A stretch of DNA of 8,834 nucleotides. Source: Bacteroidales bacterium (GTDB taxonomy: Bacteria; Bacteroidota; Bacteroidia; Bacteroidales; WCHB1-69). The notes beneath the pieces were generated by a model. It searched no databases, was not told where the DNA came from, and was given only the letters and a program-made list of their open reading frames with translations. A program made the translations under genes and the position numbers. Positions 1 to 5,964 of this stretch are shown in pieces; the first letter of the stretch is position 1, and each line of letters starts with the position of its first letter. The DNA lies in the NCBI GenBank assembly GCA_031273515.1, contig JAISRU010000015.1:1-8834 (forward strand), read 5' to 3'.

Positions 1-722
1 TACAGCGATTTACCTGTATTTCCGCCCACCGCTTTCTGAAAACTGTAACACATTCCTCCGCCGATAATAATGTTATCGACTTTCGTCATCAGGTTCGTGA
101 TGACTTTGATCTTGCCCGAGACCTTCGATCCGCCAAGGACAGCCGTAACAGGATGTCTGGGGTTCTCCATAATGCGCGAAAGACTGTCTATTTCTTTCTG
201 CATCAGGAAACCATACATTTTGTCATTGGGAAAAAGTCGAGGCAAGACAGCCGTCGTTGCATGATTGCGGTGCGCTGTTGAAAAGGCTTCATGAATAAAA
301 GCATCCCCATACGAAGCTAATTCCTGAGCAAATGCCATGTCTGCCGCTTCCTCTTCCGGATAAAACCGTACATTTTCCAACAACAGTATTTCCCCCGGTC
401 GGAGAGCTTTGGCATATTGTCCTGCCTGTTCCCCGCATTCGGATGAAAAATAAACATTTACTCCGCCCGCAACATTCTTCAGATAAGGAACAAGATGCTC
501 TAACGAAAACTGATATTCCCTGTTTTTGGGACGTCCCAAATGGGACAACAATATTACACTTCCGCCTCCGTCCAACACTTTGCGTAAGGTCGGCAAAGAA
601 GCGTCGATACGTCTGGTGTCCTGAATTTGAAAGGTTGCATTTAATGGAACATTATAATCTACCCGTATCAATGTCTTTTTTCCGCTGAAATTGTATGTAT
701 CAATATTTGCTTTCGCACACAT
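1..722 (-). CDS. pgk: Phosphoglycerate kinase, N-terminal part (runs off the left edge)
   Basis: Glycolytic and gluconeogenic enzyme of the cytosol; it transfers phosphate between 1,3-bisphosphoglycerate and ADP. Reading the minus strand from ATG at 722 gives 240 uninterrupted codons, against about 400-420 for the family, so the C-terminal nucleotide-binding half is mostly missing. Family signatures appear in order: RVDYNVPL (about residue 20), SHLGRPKN (about 60), LLENVRFYPEEE (about 114), HEAFSTAHRNHATT (about 144), AVLGGSKVSGKI (about 194) and IIIGGGM (about 218). Several positions differ from the usual bacterial forms I recall: DFNVPL is DYNVPL, NDAFGTAHRAHAS is HEAFSTAHRNHAT, and VSDKI is VSGKI. 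The substrate-binding Arg and His positions in the first three motifs look intact. The start fits the usual short N-terminus before the YNFSGKK segment. It is transcribed away from the DUF4837 gene. Identity is secure; no promoter is evident. Confidence 0.95.
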   Translation of the reverse strand, partial: MCAKANIDTYNFSGKKTLIRVDYNVPLNATFQIQDTRRIDASLPTLRKVLDGGGSVILLSHLGRPKNREYQFSLEHLVPYLKNVAGGVNVYFSSECGEQAGQYAKALRPGEILLLENVRFYPEEEAADMAFAQELASYGDAFIHEAFSTAHRNHATTAVLPRLFPNDKMYGFLMQKEIDSLSRIMENPRHPVTAVLGGSKVSGKIKVITNLMTKVDNIIIGGGMCYSFQKAVGGNTGKSL

Positions 723-1115
723 AAACTTGATTTTATTATTTTACTGTTTTATTTGCTGTTTCCTTTATTTACCCGTTGTTGCGAGGAACGAAGCGACGTG
801 GCGTTCGCTGCGTCGGTTGCCATACTCCACTTCGCCAAAAATGGCTCCTTTTCTATTTGCAAAATTACTCAAAAAATCAATATAGATTTACATGTACCCT
901 CGAAAAAGTCGTTCAAATGCTACATAATTAAAACAAATCGGCATCATCTACATGCTAAAAGCCTAAGAATATGACCCCTGTTTTCCAAAATATGTTCTTT
1001 GGCAACGAGATTAAAAACACAGAACAGCAAAGCCTGTCCCGTTAGAGACAGAGCTGTTACAGCAATGTGATTCCACGTCATCTTTCTTTTTTCCCTGACG
1101 ACCCGACAGGTGGGG
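723..1115. other. Gene-free spacer upstream of pgk
   Basis: This stretch holds no convincing gene. It contains the pgk leader (AT-rich, no clear TAnnTTTG element on the minus strand), one short dispersed repeat at 779-803, and, near its right end, sequence that may be the eroded tail of the pseudogene at 1116-1342. A 45-codon minus-strand ORF (944-1081) exists, but nothing in it is recognisable. Confidence 0.6.
779..803 (+). repeat. Short dispersed GC-rich element of the TTGCGAGGAACGAAGCGACG type
   Basis: The core TTGCGAGGAACGAAGCGACG is a small intergenic element that I recognise as common in many unrelated bacterial genomes. When translated it yields the spurious peptide VARNEATWR. It is more GC-rich than its surroundings, and with the following bases (to about 820) it can form imperfect hairpins such as GAACG with CGTTC. 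Only one copy is seen in the window, between pgk and the remnant genes. Its function is unknown. Confidence 0.6.
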
Positions 1116-1342
1116 GCGCAATGTTATTTTTTTATAACGGTTAAAATGATTTTCTTCGTCTAATTCAAGGCTTGTACCATTCAATACAAGGTCTAAATAA
1201 TTCCTCCAAGTTCTTTATAGATACTGAATATCTCATTGTAATAGATTGATTTCCTGTAATCCTCCAAACTTGGGACATTGCATTTGTTGAAATCAAATGT
1301 TCAGGTAAGATATTTTTTCAAATTGGTTTCTCTTTGCTTCAT
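1116..1342 (-). pseudogene. Decayed gene of unknown product, immediately downstream of the restriction-enzyme remnant
   Basis: Reading leftwards from ATG at 1342, the minus strand gives a protein-like sequence that survives only with repairs. It starts MKQRETNLKKYLT, meets an in-frame TGA at 1301-1303, and continues as TFDFNKCNVPSLEDYRKS and IYYNEIFSIYKELGGI to a TAG at 1193-1195. A one-base frame change near 1196-1202 then restores NYLDLVLNGTSLELDEENHF and NRYKKITLR, ending near 1116. Amino-acid composition is protein-like across both breaks, which is why I read it as one broken gene. Its start lies 4 bases beyond the stop of the restriction-enzyme remnant, so the two were probably an operon. 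I do not recognise the family; by position it may have been a partner of the restriction system. The C-terminal part is missing. Confidence 0.5.
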
Positions 1343-1346
1343 TGCT

Positions 1347-1645
1347 TTATAAGTTATTGTATTCTTCTTCATTTATTGCAAACTCCGGTTCTATGATTTT
1401 TACCTCATCGTAACTCAAATCATATAACTTGTAAACTAATATATCTATTTCCTTTTCCAATGCAATGGTATCGGCTTGCGGATTTTTCTTTTTGGTGGAA
1501 AGAATTTGATCGACTATCTCTATAATAGGTTGTTGAGATTATTGGCAACTTTAAAAGGAATGAAATGTAGTTCATAGATTCCGATAGTTGGCATTAAATA
1601 AGTATTGGCATATCTAAAATATAATACCGTCTTTAACGTTCCTAT
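1347..1645 (-). pseudogene. C-terminal remnant of a TaqI/Eco57I-like restriction-modification enzyme
   Basis: The minus strand from 1535 to 1347 encodes 62 residues and a stop: QQPIIEIVDQILSTKKKN, then ALEKEIDILVYKLYDL, then SYDEVKIIEPEF. This matches the characteristic ending of single-chain type II restriction-methyltransferases with a TaqI-like C-terminal specificity domain (typically PIIxLVDxIL...ALExEIDxLVYxLYGLT). Upstream, 1645-1535 reads in another frame as RYANTYLMPTIGIYELHF then IPFKVANN, consistent with the preceding target-recognition segment, so at least one frameshift lies near 1530-1537. The methyltransferase domain and everything N-terminal are absent; sequence homology ends close to the start of the DUF4837 gene. 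It cannot make an active enzyme. Family assignment rests on the C-terminal motif only. Confidence 0.7.
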
Positions 1646-1676
1646 TTATATTGTCTGAATTTATAGAATTAAAAGG

Positions 1677-2684
1677 ATGAAGAAGTTTGTGTTTTTTATT
1701 GTCGTTGCAATGAGTGCAATGGTATTTTCAAGCTGCGACGGAACAGGTTCTCAGGGGAAAGGATTGCTGTCTTCTTCGGGACGTTCCGGAGAGATATTAA
1801 TTGTCTGCGACGATGATGTATGGCAAGGCGCATCAGGGGACAGTCTGCAGGCGATTTTGATGCGTCCCGTGTTGGGATTGCCTCAGGATGAGCCTATGTT
1901 TCTCCTTTCCCGTATTTCGGAAGACCGTTTCAGAGAAGCCTATAAACGACAACGTAATATAATCGTTTTCAGCATCAATCCTGATCTTTGGCAACCCAAA
2001 GTAAGCGTAACATACAATCGTTGGGCGCAACCTCAGATCCTGGTACGGATAGAGGTTCAGGATAAACAACAGATAGTGGAAGTCCTCTCTCAATATCGGG
2101 AAACGCTGACCGATTATCTGTTGGATTCCGAAATGAAACGTTTTCAGCGAGCGCAGCAAAGTAAACGGAATTTTCAGGCAAGTTCGACAGTGGAACAATT
2201 ATTTCATATCTCGATGACGATCCCTGAAGGATTTATTTTTGCCGTCAAAGACAGTTCCTTTGCATGGCTGAGAAAAGACACAAAAGACTGGACTCAAAGC
2301 ATACTGATTTATACGCAACCTTATACGGATACCAATCAGTTCCATAACGAAGAGATTGTCAAAGAGCGGAATATCCGAACGAAGCAATATGTTTTCGGTT
2401 CGACGGACAGTTCCTATACCGTTATTGATGAAGATTATATACCTGCTCTTTCGGAATACATGCGATTTGACGAAGGATATGCCGTCCGTACCGTCGGTTT
2501 GTGGAAAACGGTGCGGGATTTCATGGGAGGAGCGTTTGTGAATATGAGCATACTGGATACTAAAAACAACCGCATTGTTACCATCGACGGATTTTTGTAT
2601 GCCCCTTCCGACAACAAACGGGATTTGATGCGTCAGTTGGAAGCCATGATGCTTTCCGTAAAATTTCAACAAACAGGTCAATGA
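1677..2684 (+). CDS. DUF4837 family lipoprotein
   Basis: A 335-residue predicted lipoprotein. The N-terminus is a short basic start (MKK), a hydrophobic stretch and a lipobox FSSC with the lipidated cysteine at residue 20, so the mature protein should be membrane-anchored in the envelope. The body fits DUF4837, a family I know from Bacteroidetes: GEILIVCDDDVWQ (about 39-51), GLPQDEPMF, a RNIIVFSI strand, PQILVRIEV, then a C-terminal half with PEGF, SFAWLRKD, ILIYTQPY and IDGFLYAP. The length is normal for the family. No enzymatic role is known to me. It begins a two-gene unit, its TGA overlapping the ATG of the next gene. The start lies close to the right end of a decayed restriction gene on the other strand, so its promoter must lie in or near that remnant; I see no clear -7 element. 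Confidence 0.85.
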   Translation: MKKFVFFIVVAMSAMVFSSCDGTGSQGKGLLSSSGRSGEILIVCDDDVWQGASGDSLQAILMRPVLGLPQDEPMFLLSRISEDRFREAYKRQRNIIVFSINPDLWQPKVSVTYNRWAQPQILVRIEVQDKQQIVEVLSQYRETLTDYLLDSEMKRFQRAQQSKRNFQASSTVEQLFHISMTIPEGFIFAVKDSSFAWLRKDTKDWTQSILIYTQPYTDTNQFHNEEIVKERNIRTKQYVFGSTDSSYTVIDEDYIPALSEYMRFDEGYAVRTVGLWKTVRDFMGGAFVNMSILDTKNNRIVTIDGFLYAPSDNKRDLMRQLEAMMLSVKFQQTGQ

Positions 2685-4213
2685 TGCGTTTTTCTTTTAT
2701 TAAGTCGTTTTATGTATTTTTAGTTCTGTGCGTCGTAACAGGAAGCTATGCTGCCAACGCCCAAACTTATGACGCTCCGCAACGAATAGAACTCGACGTG
2801 GACGAGGGTAAATATCCTTATCATCCCCGTCCGATGGGCAAAAATGGTCTGGCGTTGCTGTCGAAATCCTATACTAAAGAAACAGGTACGTGGACGGTCA
2901 TACATTACGATACTGCTTTCAATCAGTTATTAAAGAAAGATATTTCGCTGGGGATACCGCTTGTTTTGTCTGCAATCAATTCGGATGAGAACAATTTTTA
3001 TGCTCTTTTGCAGTCTGCGACTTCGGGCAAACCTGATGTTGTCAATACCTATATCATCAATTACAATGTTGTATCCCGAAAGATAGACGTTTTTTCGTTT
3101 TATTGTCCCGACAAAGCCGTTATCAATACCGTTTGTCTTTGGGGAGATGTGTTTGCATTTTCCACATACAGTTCCAGAGCGGAAGAACATATTTATCTTT
3201 TCAACACCAAATCGCTGACTGTCGAACAACTTTATACGCAAAAAACAACTCCCTGTGAATTTCAGGAAGCCTGTCCTGATACGGTTAGCAATAGTCTGTG
3301 GTTGATTACCAAATTCTTTGAATCCAAAAGACAGACGCTGTTTAGACTCACACAGGTAGATTCTAAGGGGAAAGTCATTCGTGAACGGGATATTATCGCG
3401 AATGAAAATTATTATCTGAACTCATGCCGAATGACCCGTATCGACAGCAGTCGTTTGTTGTTGATTGGCGATTATCTTTCAATCAGCAAAGACGGTGGGT
3501 TCAGTACCCGAAACAACAATACAGGCATTTTCACTGTTTCGATTCAGAACAGTGAAATTCAGAATATGTTGTTTTTTGAATACGGTCTGTTGGAAGGCGC
3601 TATCGGAACAACGAACAAGAAAAATACCTCCGATTTGTACAACAACACCTATCTTGTAACCCAAAACGACAGTATGATTATTGTCGTAAGTGATTTCTAC
3701 ACGCCTGAATATGTGCATGAAGTCTATCCTGACAACCGTTCTGTCAATACGGGCATCTGGATAGGGACTCCCTATTTAGCGACAGAAGCAAAATTGGTCG
3801 GCTTCAGATATCATACCGCCTATTTCTTTATTTTCGATACCTTCGGAAAACTGTTGTGGTATAATGCATTCAATTATAACGGATTCATGCTTAAAAGAAT
3901 AAAGGAACTGATGCAGGCATACATCGAACCGCAGACAAACAATACCCTGTATTATTTCGGCTTCGACGGCAAATTATATTCCCTGATAAACAATAAAAAC
4001 GACGTCCTGCAACCTCTGAGCATTGAAAACATCGAACCGCTATCCCGATTTCTTTCCGTCAACGCCAACATGACCTATCAGTGCGAACATTGGTATGACA
4101 ATCATTTTATTTATTATGGATATCAGCGTCTGTATAATCGTTACAGTGCGGGCGGCAATTCAAGAAAGAACAGTCGCTATGTGTTTTATGCCAATAAATT
4201 AGTGTATAAATAA
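2681..4213 (+). CDS. Secreted protein of unknown function, coupled to the DUF4837 gene
   Basis: A 510-residue protein beginning MMRF with a classical signal peptide (hydrophobic residues about 10-21) and a likely cleavage site after ANA at residue 27, leaving Gln28 at the mature N-terminus. No lipobox, no second membrane segment and no C-terminal sorting domain are visible, so it is probably periplasmic or surface-associated. The body is a series of short beta-strand-like stretches separated by turns (for example GLALLSKSYT, NNFYALLQS, DVFAFSTYS, SRLLLIGDYL, TAYFFIFDTFGKLLWYN, NNTLYYFGFDGKLYSL, HFIYYGYQ), a pattern compatible with a beta-propeller, although I see no named repeat motif. The start overlaps the DUF4837 stop by four bases (ATGA; a second ATG is at 2684), implying translational coupling. 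I do not recognise the family. Its context suggests an envelope role together with the lipoprotein. Confidence 0.8.
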   Translation: MMRFSFIKSFYVFLVLCVVTGSYAANAQTYDAPQRIELDVDEGKYPYHPRPMGKNGLALLSKSYTKETGTWTVIHYDTAFNQLLKKDISLGIPLVLSAINSDENNFYALLQSATSGKPDVVNTYIINYNVVSRKIDVFSFYCPDKAVINTVCLWGDVFAFSTYSSRAEEHIYLFNTKSLTVEQLYTQKTTPCEFQEACPDTVSNSLWLITKFFESKRQTLFRLTQVDSKGKVIRERDIIANENYYLNSCRMTRIDSSRLLLIGDYLSISKDGGFSTRNNNTGIFTVSIQNSEIQNMLFFEYGLLEGAIGTTNKKNTSDLYNNTYLVTQNDSMIIVVSDFYTPEYVHEVYPDNRSVNTGIWIGTPYLATEAKLVGFRYHTAYFFIFDTFGKLLWYNAFNYNGFMLKRIKELMQAYIEPQTNNTLYYFGFDGKLYSLINNKNDVLQPLSIENIEPLSRFLSVNANMTYQCEHWYDNHFIYYGYQRLYNRYSAGGNSRKNSRYVFYANKLVYK

Positions 4214-4214
4214 T

Positions 4215-4387
4215 CTAATTGAAAATTGAAAATTGAAAATTGAAAATTAATAATTGCGCAAAGCGATGAGGATTTTTTCCCGCAGATTTCCGCAGAAGTT
4301 ACACAGAGAACACAGAGTTCCACAGAGAAAAATCATAGTCCATCAGATAAATCACATAAATCAGAGTTCAAGACAATTTTCAATTAG
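4215..4387. repeat. 173-bp element with perfect 14-bp terminal inverted repeats
   Basis: CTAATTGAAAATTG at 4215-4228 is exactly the reverse complement of CAATTTTCAATTAG at 4374-4387. The interior has no ORF but is a mosaic of short repeated words: CGCAGA twice, CACAGAGAA and CACAGAGTTC/CCACAGAGAA, then ATCAGATAAATCACATAAATCAGAGTTCAAGACAA-type words. The 19-bp word AAATCAGAGTTCAAGACAA (4358-4376) recurs exactly at 4927-4945. The element starts two bases after the stop codon of the upstream gene. No target-site duplication is obvious. It resembles a non-autonomous miniature element or a Bacteroidetes intergenic repeat; transposition is inferred, not shown. Confidence 0.6.
4221..4248 (+). repeat. 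Four tandem copies of GAAAATT
   Basis: Four exact 7-bp units follow one another at the left end of the inverted-repeat element. They extend its left terminus, because the right terminus contains only one corresponding unit. This kind of short array is prone to slippage. Confidence 0.9.
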
Positions 4388-4493
4388 ACTTGTTTTCCAG
4401 TGATTTTCTTACGGGATTGGCATAGATAGTATAAAGCATTTGTTTCATCTTCGGATAACTCACATCGTAGACATTGGCTTGTTTACGGATGTG

Positions 4494-4766
4494 TGTGGAA
4501 TTGCAATTTGTATGTGTGGAATCGCAATTAGTATGTGTGGAATTGCAATTTGTATATGTGGAATCACAATTTGTATGTGTGGAATTGCAATTTGTATGTG
4601 TGGAATCGTAATTTGTATGTGTGGAATTGCAATTTGTATGTGTGGAATTGCAATTTGTATGTGTGGAATCGCAATTTGTATGTGTGGAATTGCAATTTGT
4701 ATGTGTGGAATCGCAATTTGTATGTGTGGAATCGCAATTGTTATATGTGGAATCGCAATTGTCATG
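4494..4766 (+). repeat. Minisatellite: 13 tandem copies of a 21-bp unit
   Basis: Thirteen contiguous 21-bp units, each starting TGTGGAAT and containing the core GGAATYGCAATTTG, run from 4494 to 4766 with no spacers. The last two units are the most diverged (GTTATA and GTCATG in place of TGTATG). The core is AATTGCAATT, a perfect 10-bp palindrome, in six units, and AATCGCAATT or close variants in the rest. The period equals two turns of B-DNA, so the cores lie on one face of the helix. Because 21 is divisible by three and the unit lacks stops in at least three frames, long repetitive ORFs cross it on both strands; these look incidental. It may be a protein-binding or curved-DNA array, or simply a neutral VNTR. 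Confidence 0.95.
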
Positions 4767-4807
4767 TCAGAAATGATAACAGTAATTCAAAAATCCGCCT
4801 TTCTATT

Positions 4808-5003
4808 TGTCTTGAACTGTGATCTATTAGTGAACGAGTGGACGAGTAAACAAGTGGACAAGAGCGCAGAGTTACGCAGAATTGTTCACTTGTCTACTAA
4901 TAATCATCTTCATCAGTTAATCAGATAAATCAGAGTTCAAGACAAAAGCGAGGACAATACTCGTCGCTTTGCGCTCTTGTTCACTTATCTACTCGTCCAC
5001 TTT
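4808..5003. repeat. Mosaic intergenic repeat with imperfect inverted ends
   Basis: The 31-bp segment 4838-4868 pairs with the reverse complement of 4970-5000 at 28 of 31 positions, enclosing 101 bases. Both arms are built from 8-bp sub-units of the form GGACGAGT/AAACAAGT and end in CAAGAGCGCA. The left lead-in GTCTTGAACTGTGAT (4809-4823) recurs exactly at 8646-8660. The interior holds TTGTTCACTTGTCTACT (4882-4898), a direct near-copy of the right arm, and the 19-bp word shared with the element at 4215-4387. No coding potential is convincing. It sits just upstream of the AMP nucleosidase promoter. Confidence 0.65.
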
Positions 5004-5048
5004 AATATGGCATGAAAGAAAATCCTCAATTAATCCAAAAAACTTATT

Positions 5049-5056
5049 TACTTTTG
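5049..5056 (+). promoter_or_regulatory. Bacteroidetes -7 element for the AMP nucleosidase gene
   Basis: TACTTTTG matches the TAnnTTTG consensus and lies 23 bases before the AMP nucleosidase ATG. No convincing TTTG -33 element is seen about 20 bases upstream. Assignment rests on the motif and its position. Confidence 0.5.
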
Positions 5057-5079
5057 CATTATTAAAAATCAAACGGATC

Positions 5080-5856
5080 ATGCGCAACAAAGAAGACATT
5101 GTACGGAATTGGCTTACAAGATATACGGGCTTGCCTTTAGAGAACTTCGGAGAATACATTTTACTGACGAATTTCAGGTATTATGTGGAATTATTTGCCC
5201 AAATGCATCAGGTGAGCGTCGTTGGAGAAGATAAAGAAATGCTGAATGCAACAGCAAATAATATTACGATCATCGATTTTTCGATTGGAAGTCCGATGGC
5301 GGCGACTATTATGGATTTACTGTCTGCTATTCAGCCCAAAGCGGTACTGTTTCTGGGTAAATGCGGAGGAATAAAACCCTATAACAAACTTGGCGATTTT
5401 ATTTTGCCGATTGCGGCTATACGGGGAGAAGGTACGTCGAACGATTATTTTCCGCCTGAAGTACCTGCCCTGCCCGCTTTCAATCTGCAGAAAACGACGT
5501 CGAGCAGTATTCGCGACGCAGGAAAGGATTATTGGACAGGAACAATCTATTCCACCAATCGCCGCGTGTGGGAACATGACGAAGAATTTAAAGCCTATTT
5601 GCGCAAAATCCGTGTGATGGGCGTCGATATGGAAACTGCAACTCTTTTCAGCGTAGGTTTTTACAATCATATTCCGACGGGAGCATTGCTGTTGGTGTCC
5701 GACCGTCCCATGCTGGCTGACGGTATAAAAACAATTGAAAGCGATAATTTAGTCACACGAAATTTTGTTCGTCTGCATTTGGAAACAGGCATTCGTTCGT
5801 TACGAAAACTAATGGAAGACAACAGCACTATCAAACATTTACGGTTTGAACTATAG
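5080..5856 (+). CDS. amn: AMP nucleosidase (nucleoside phosphorylase superfamily)
   Basis: Hydrolyses AMP to adenine and ribose 5-phosphate in the cytosol, and so takes part in purine salvage and adenylate balance. From ATG at 5080 the protein has 258 residues, as expected for the short Bacteroidetes form that lacks the extra N-terminal domain of the E. coli enzyme. The start MRNKEDIVRNWLTRYTG matches the conserved family N-terminus; the frame stays open 37 codons further upstream, but that part looks like intergenic repeat. Visible motifs are YILLTNF (about 26-32), FLGKCGGIK (91-99, phosphate/ribose-binding loop), RGEGTSNDYFPPEVPALP (115-132), TNRRVWEHDEEF (159-170), VDMETATLF (182-190, with Glu185 in the ribose-contacting position of the superfamily) and LLLVSDRP (203-210, containing the conserved Asp208). 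It appears to be transcribed alone, from a -7 element at 5049. Identity is firm. Confidence 0.93.
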   Translation: MRNKEDIVRNWLTRYTGLPLENFGEYILLTNFRYYVELFAQMHQVSVVGEDKEMLNATANNITIIDFSIGSPMAATIMDLLSAIQPKAVLFLGKCGGIKPYNKLGDFILPIAAIRGEGTSNDYFPPEVPALPAFNLQKTTSSSIRDAGKDYWTGTIYSTNRRVWEHDEEFKAYLRKIRVMGVDMETATLFSVGFYNHIPTGALLLVSDRPMLADGIKTIESDNLVTRNFVRLHLETGIRSLRKLMEDNSTIKHLRFEL

Positions 5857-5919
5857 CCTGATAAATGCCGATTGGCAATTATTGTCAAACAAATATGCCT
5901 GATGCTTTAAAAAAAGTTG

Positions 5920-5927
5920 TATCTTTG
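5920..5927 (+). promoter_or_regulatory. Bacteroidetes -7 element for yidC
   Basis: TATCTTTG fits TAnnTTTG and lies 37 bases before the yidC ATG. The block AAAAAAGTTGTA-nn-TTTGCAA around it is almost the same as the block in front of tRNA-Asp. No clear -33 TTTG is visible. Confidence 0.55.
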
Positions 5928-5964
5928 CAACTTTCATTAATAACAAGCATATTTATTGTAAATC

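Noticed and set aside
332..688. 118-residue plus-strand ORF
   Set aside because: It is antisense to an unmistakable phosphoglycerate kinase reading frame.
691..974. Two overlapping small plus-strand ORFs of 64 and 73 residues
   Set aside because: They run across the pgk leader and the dispersed GC-rich element, and give the well-known spurious VARNEATWR peptide.
1021..1060. Inverted repeat CTGTC...GACAG as a terminator
   Set aside because: The stem is only five pairs, there is no following T-run on either strand, and no gene ends there.
944..1081. 45-residue minus-strand ORF with a hydrophobic N-terminus (MTWNHIAVTALSLTGQ...)
   Set aside because: It is short, has no recognisable homology and sits in the decayed spacer. 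It could be a real small membrane peptide, but nothing supports it.
4494..4766. CRISPR array
   Set aside because: The 21-bp units are directly contiguous with no unique spacers, and no cas genes are present.
4440..4928. 162-residue repetitive protein (CGIAICM repeats), and the mirror ORFs on other frames
   Set aside because: The reading is open in several frames on both strands simply because the period is a multiple of three without stops. It starts at TTG, runs into intergenic repeats, and the unit differences are not biased to silent sites overall.
4969..5079. 37-codon N-terminal extension of AMP nucleosidase
   Set aside because: The extension is encoded by the intergenic repeat and promoter region; the family N-terminus begins at the ATG at 5080.
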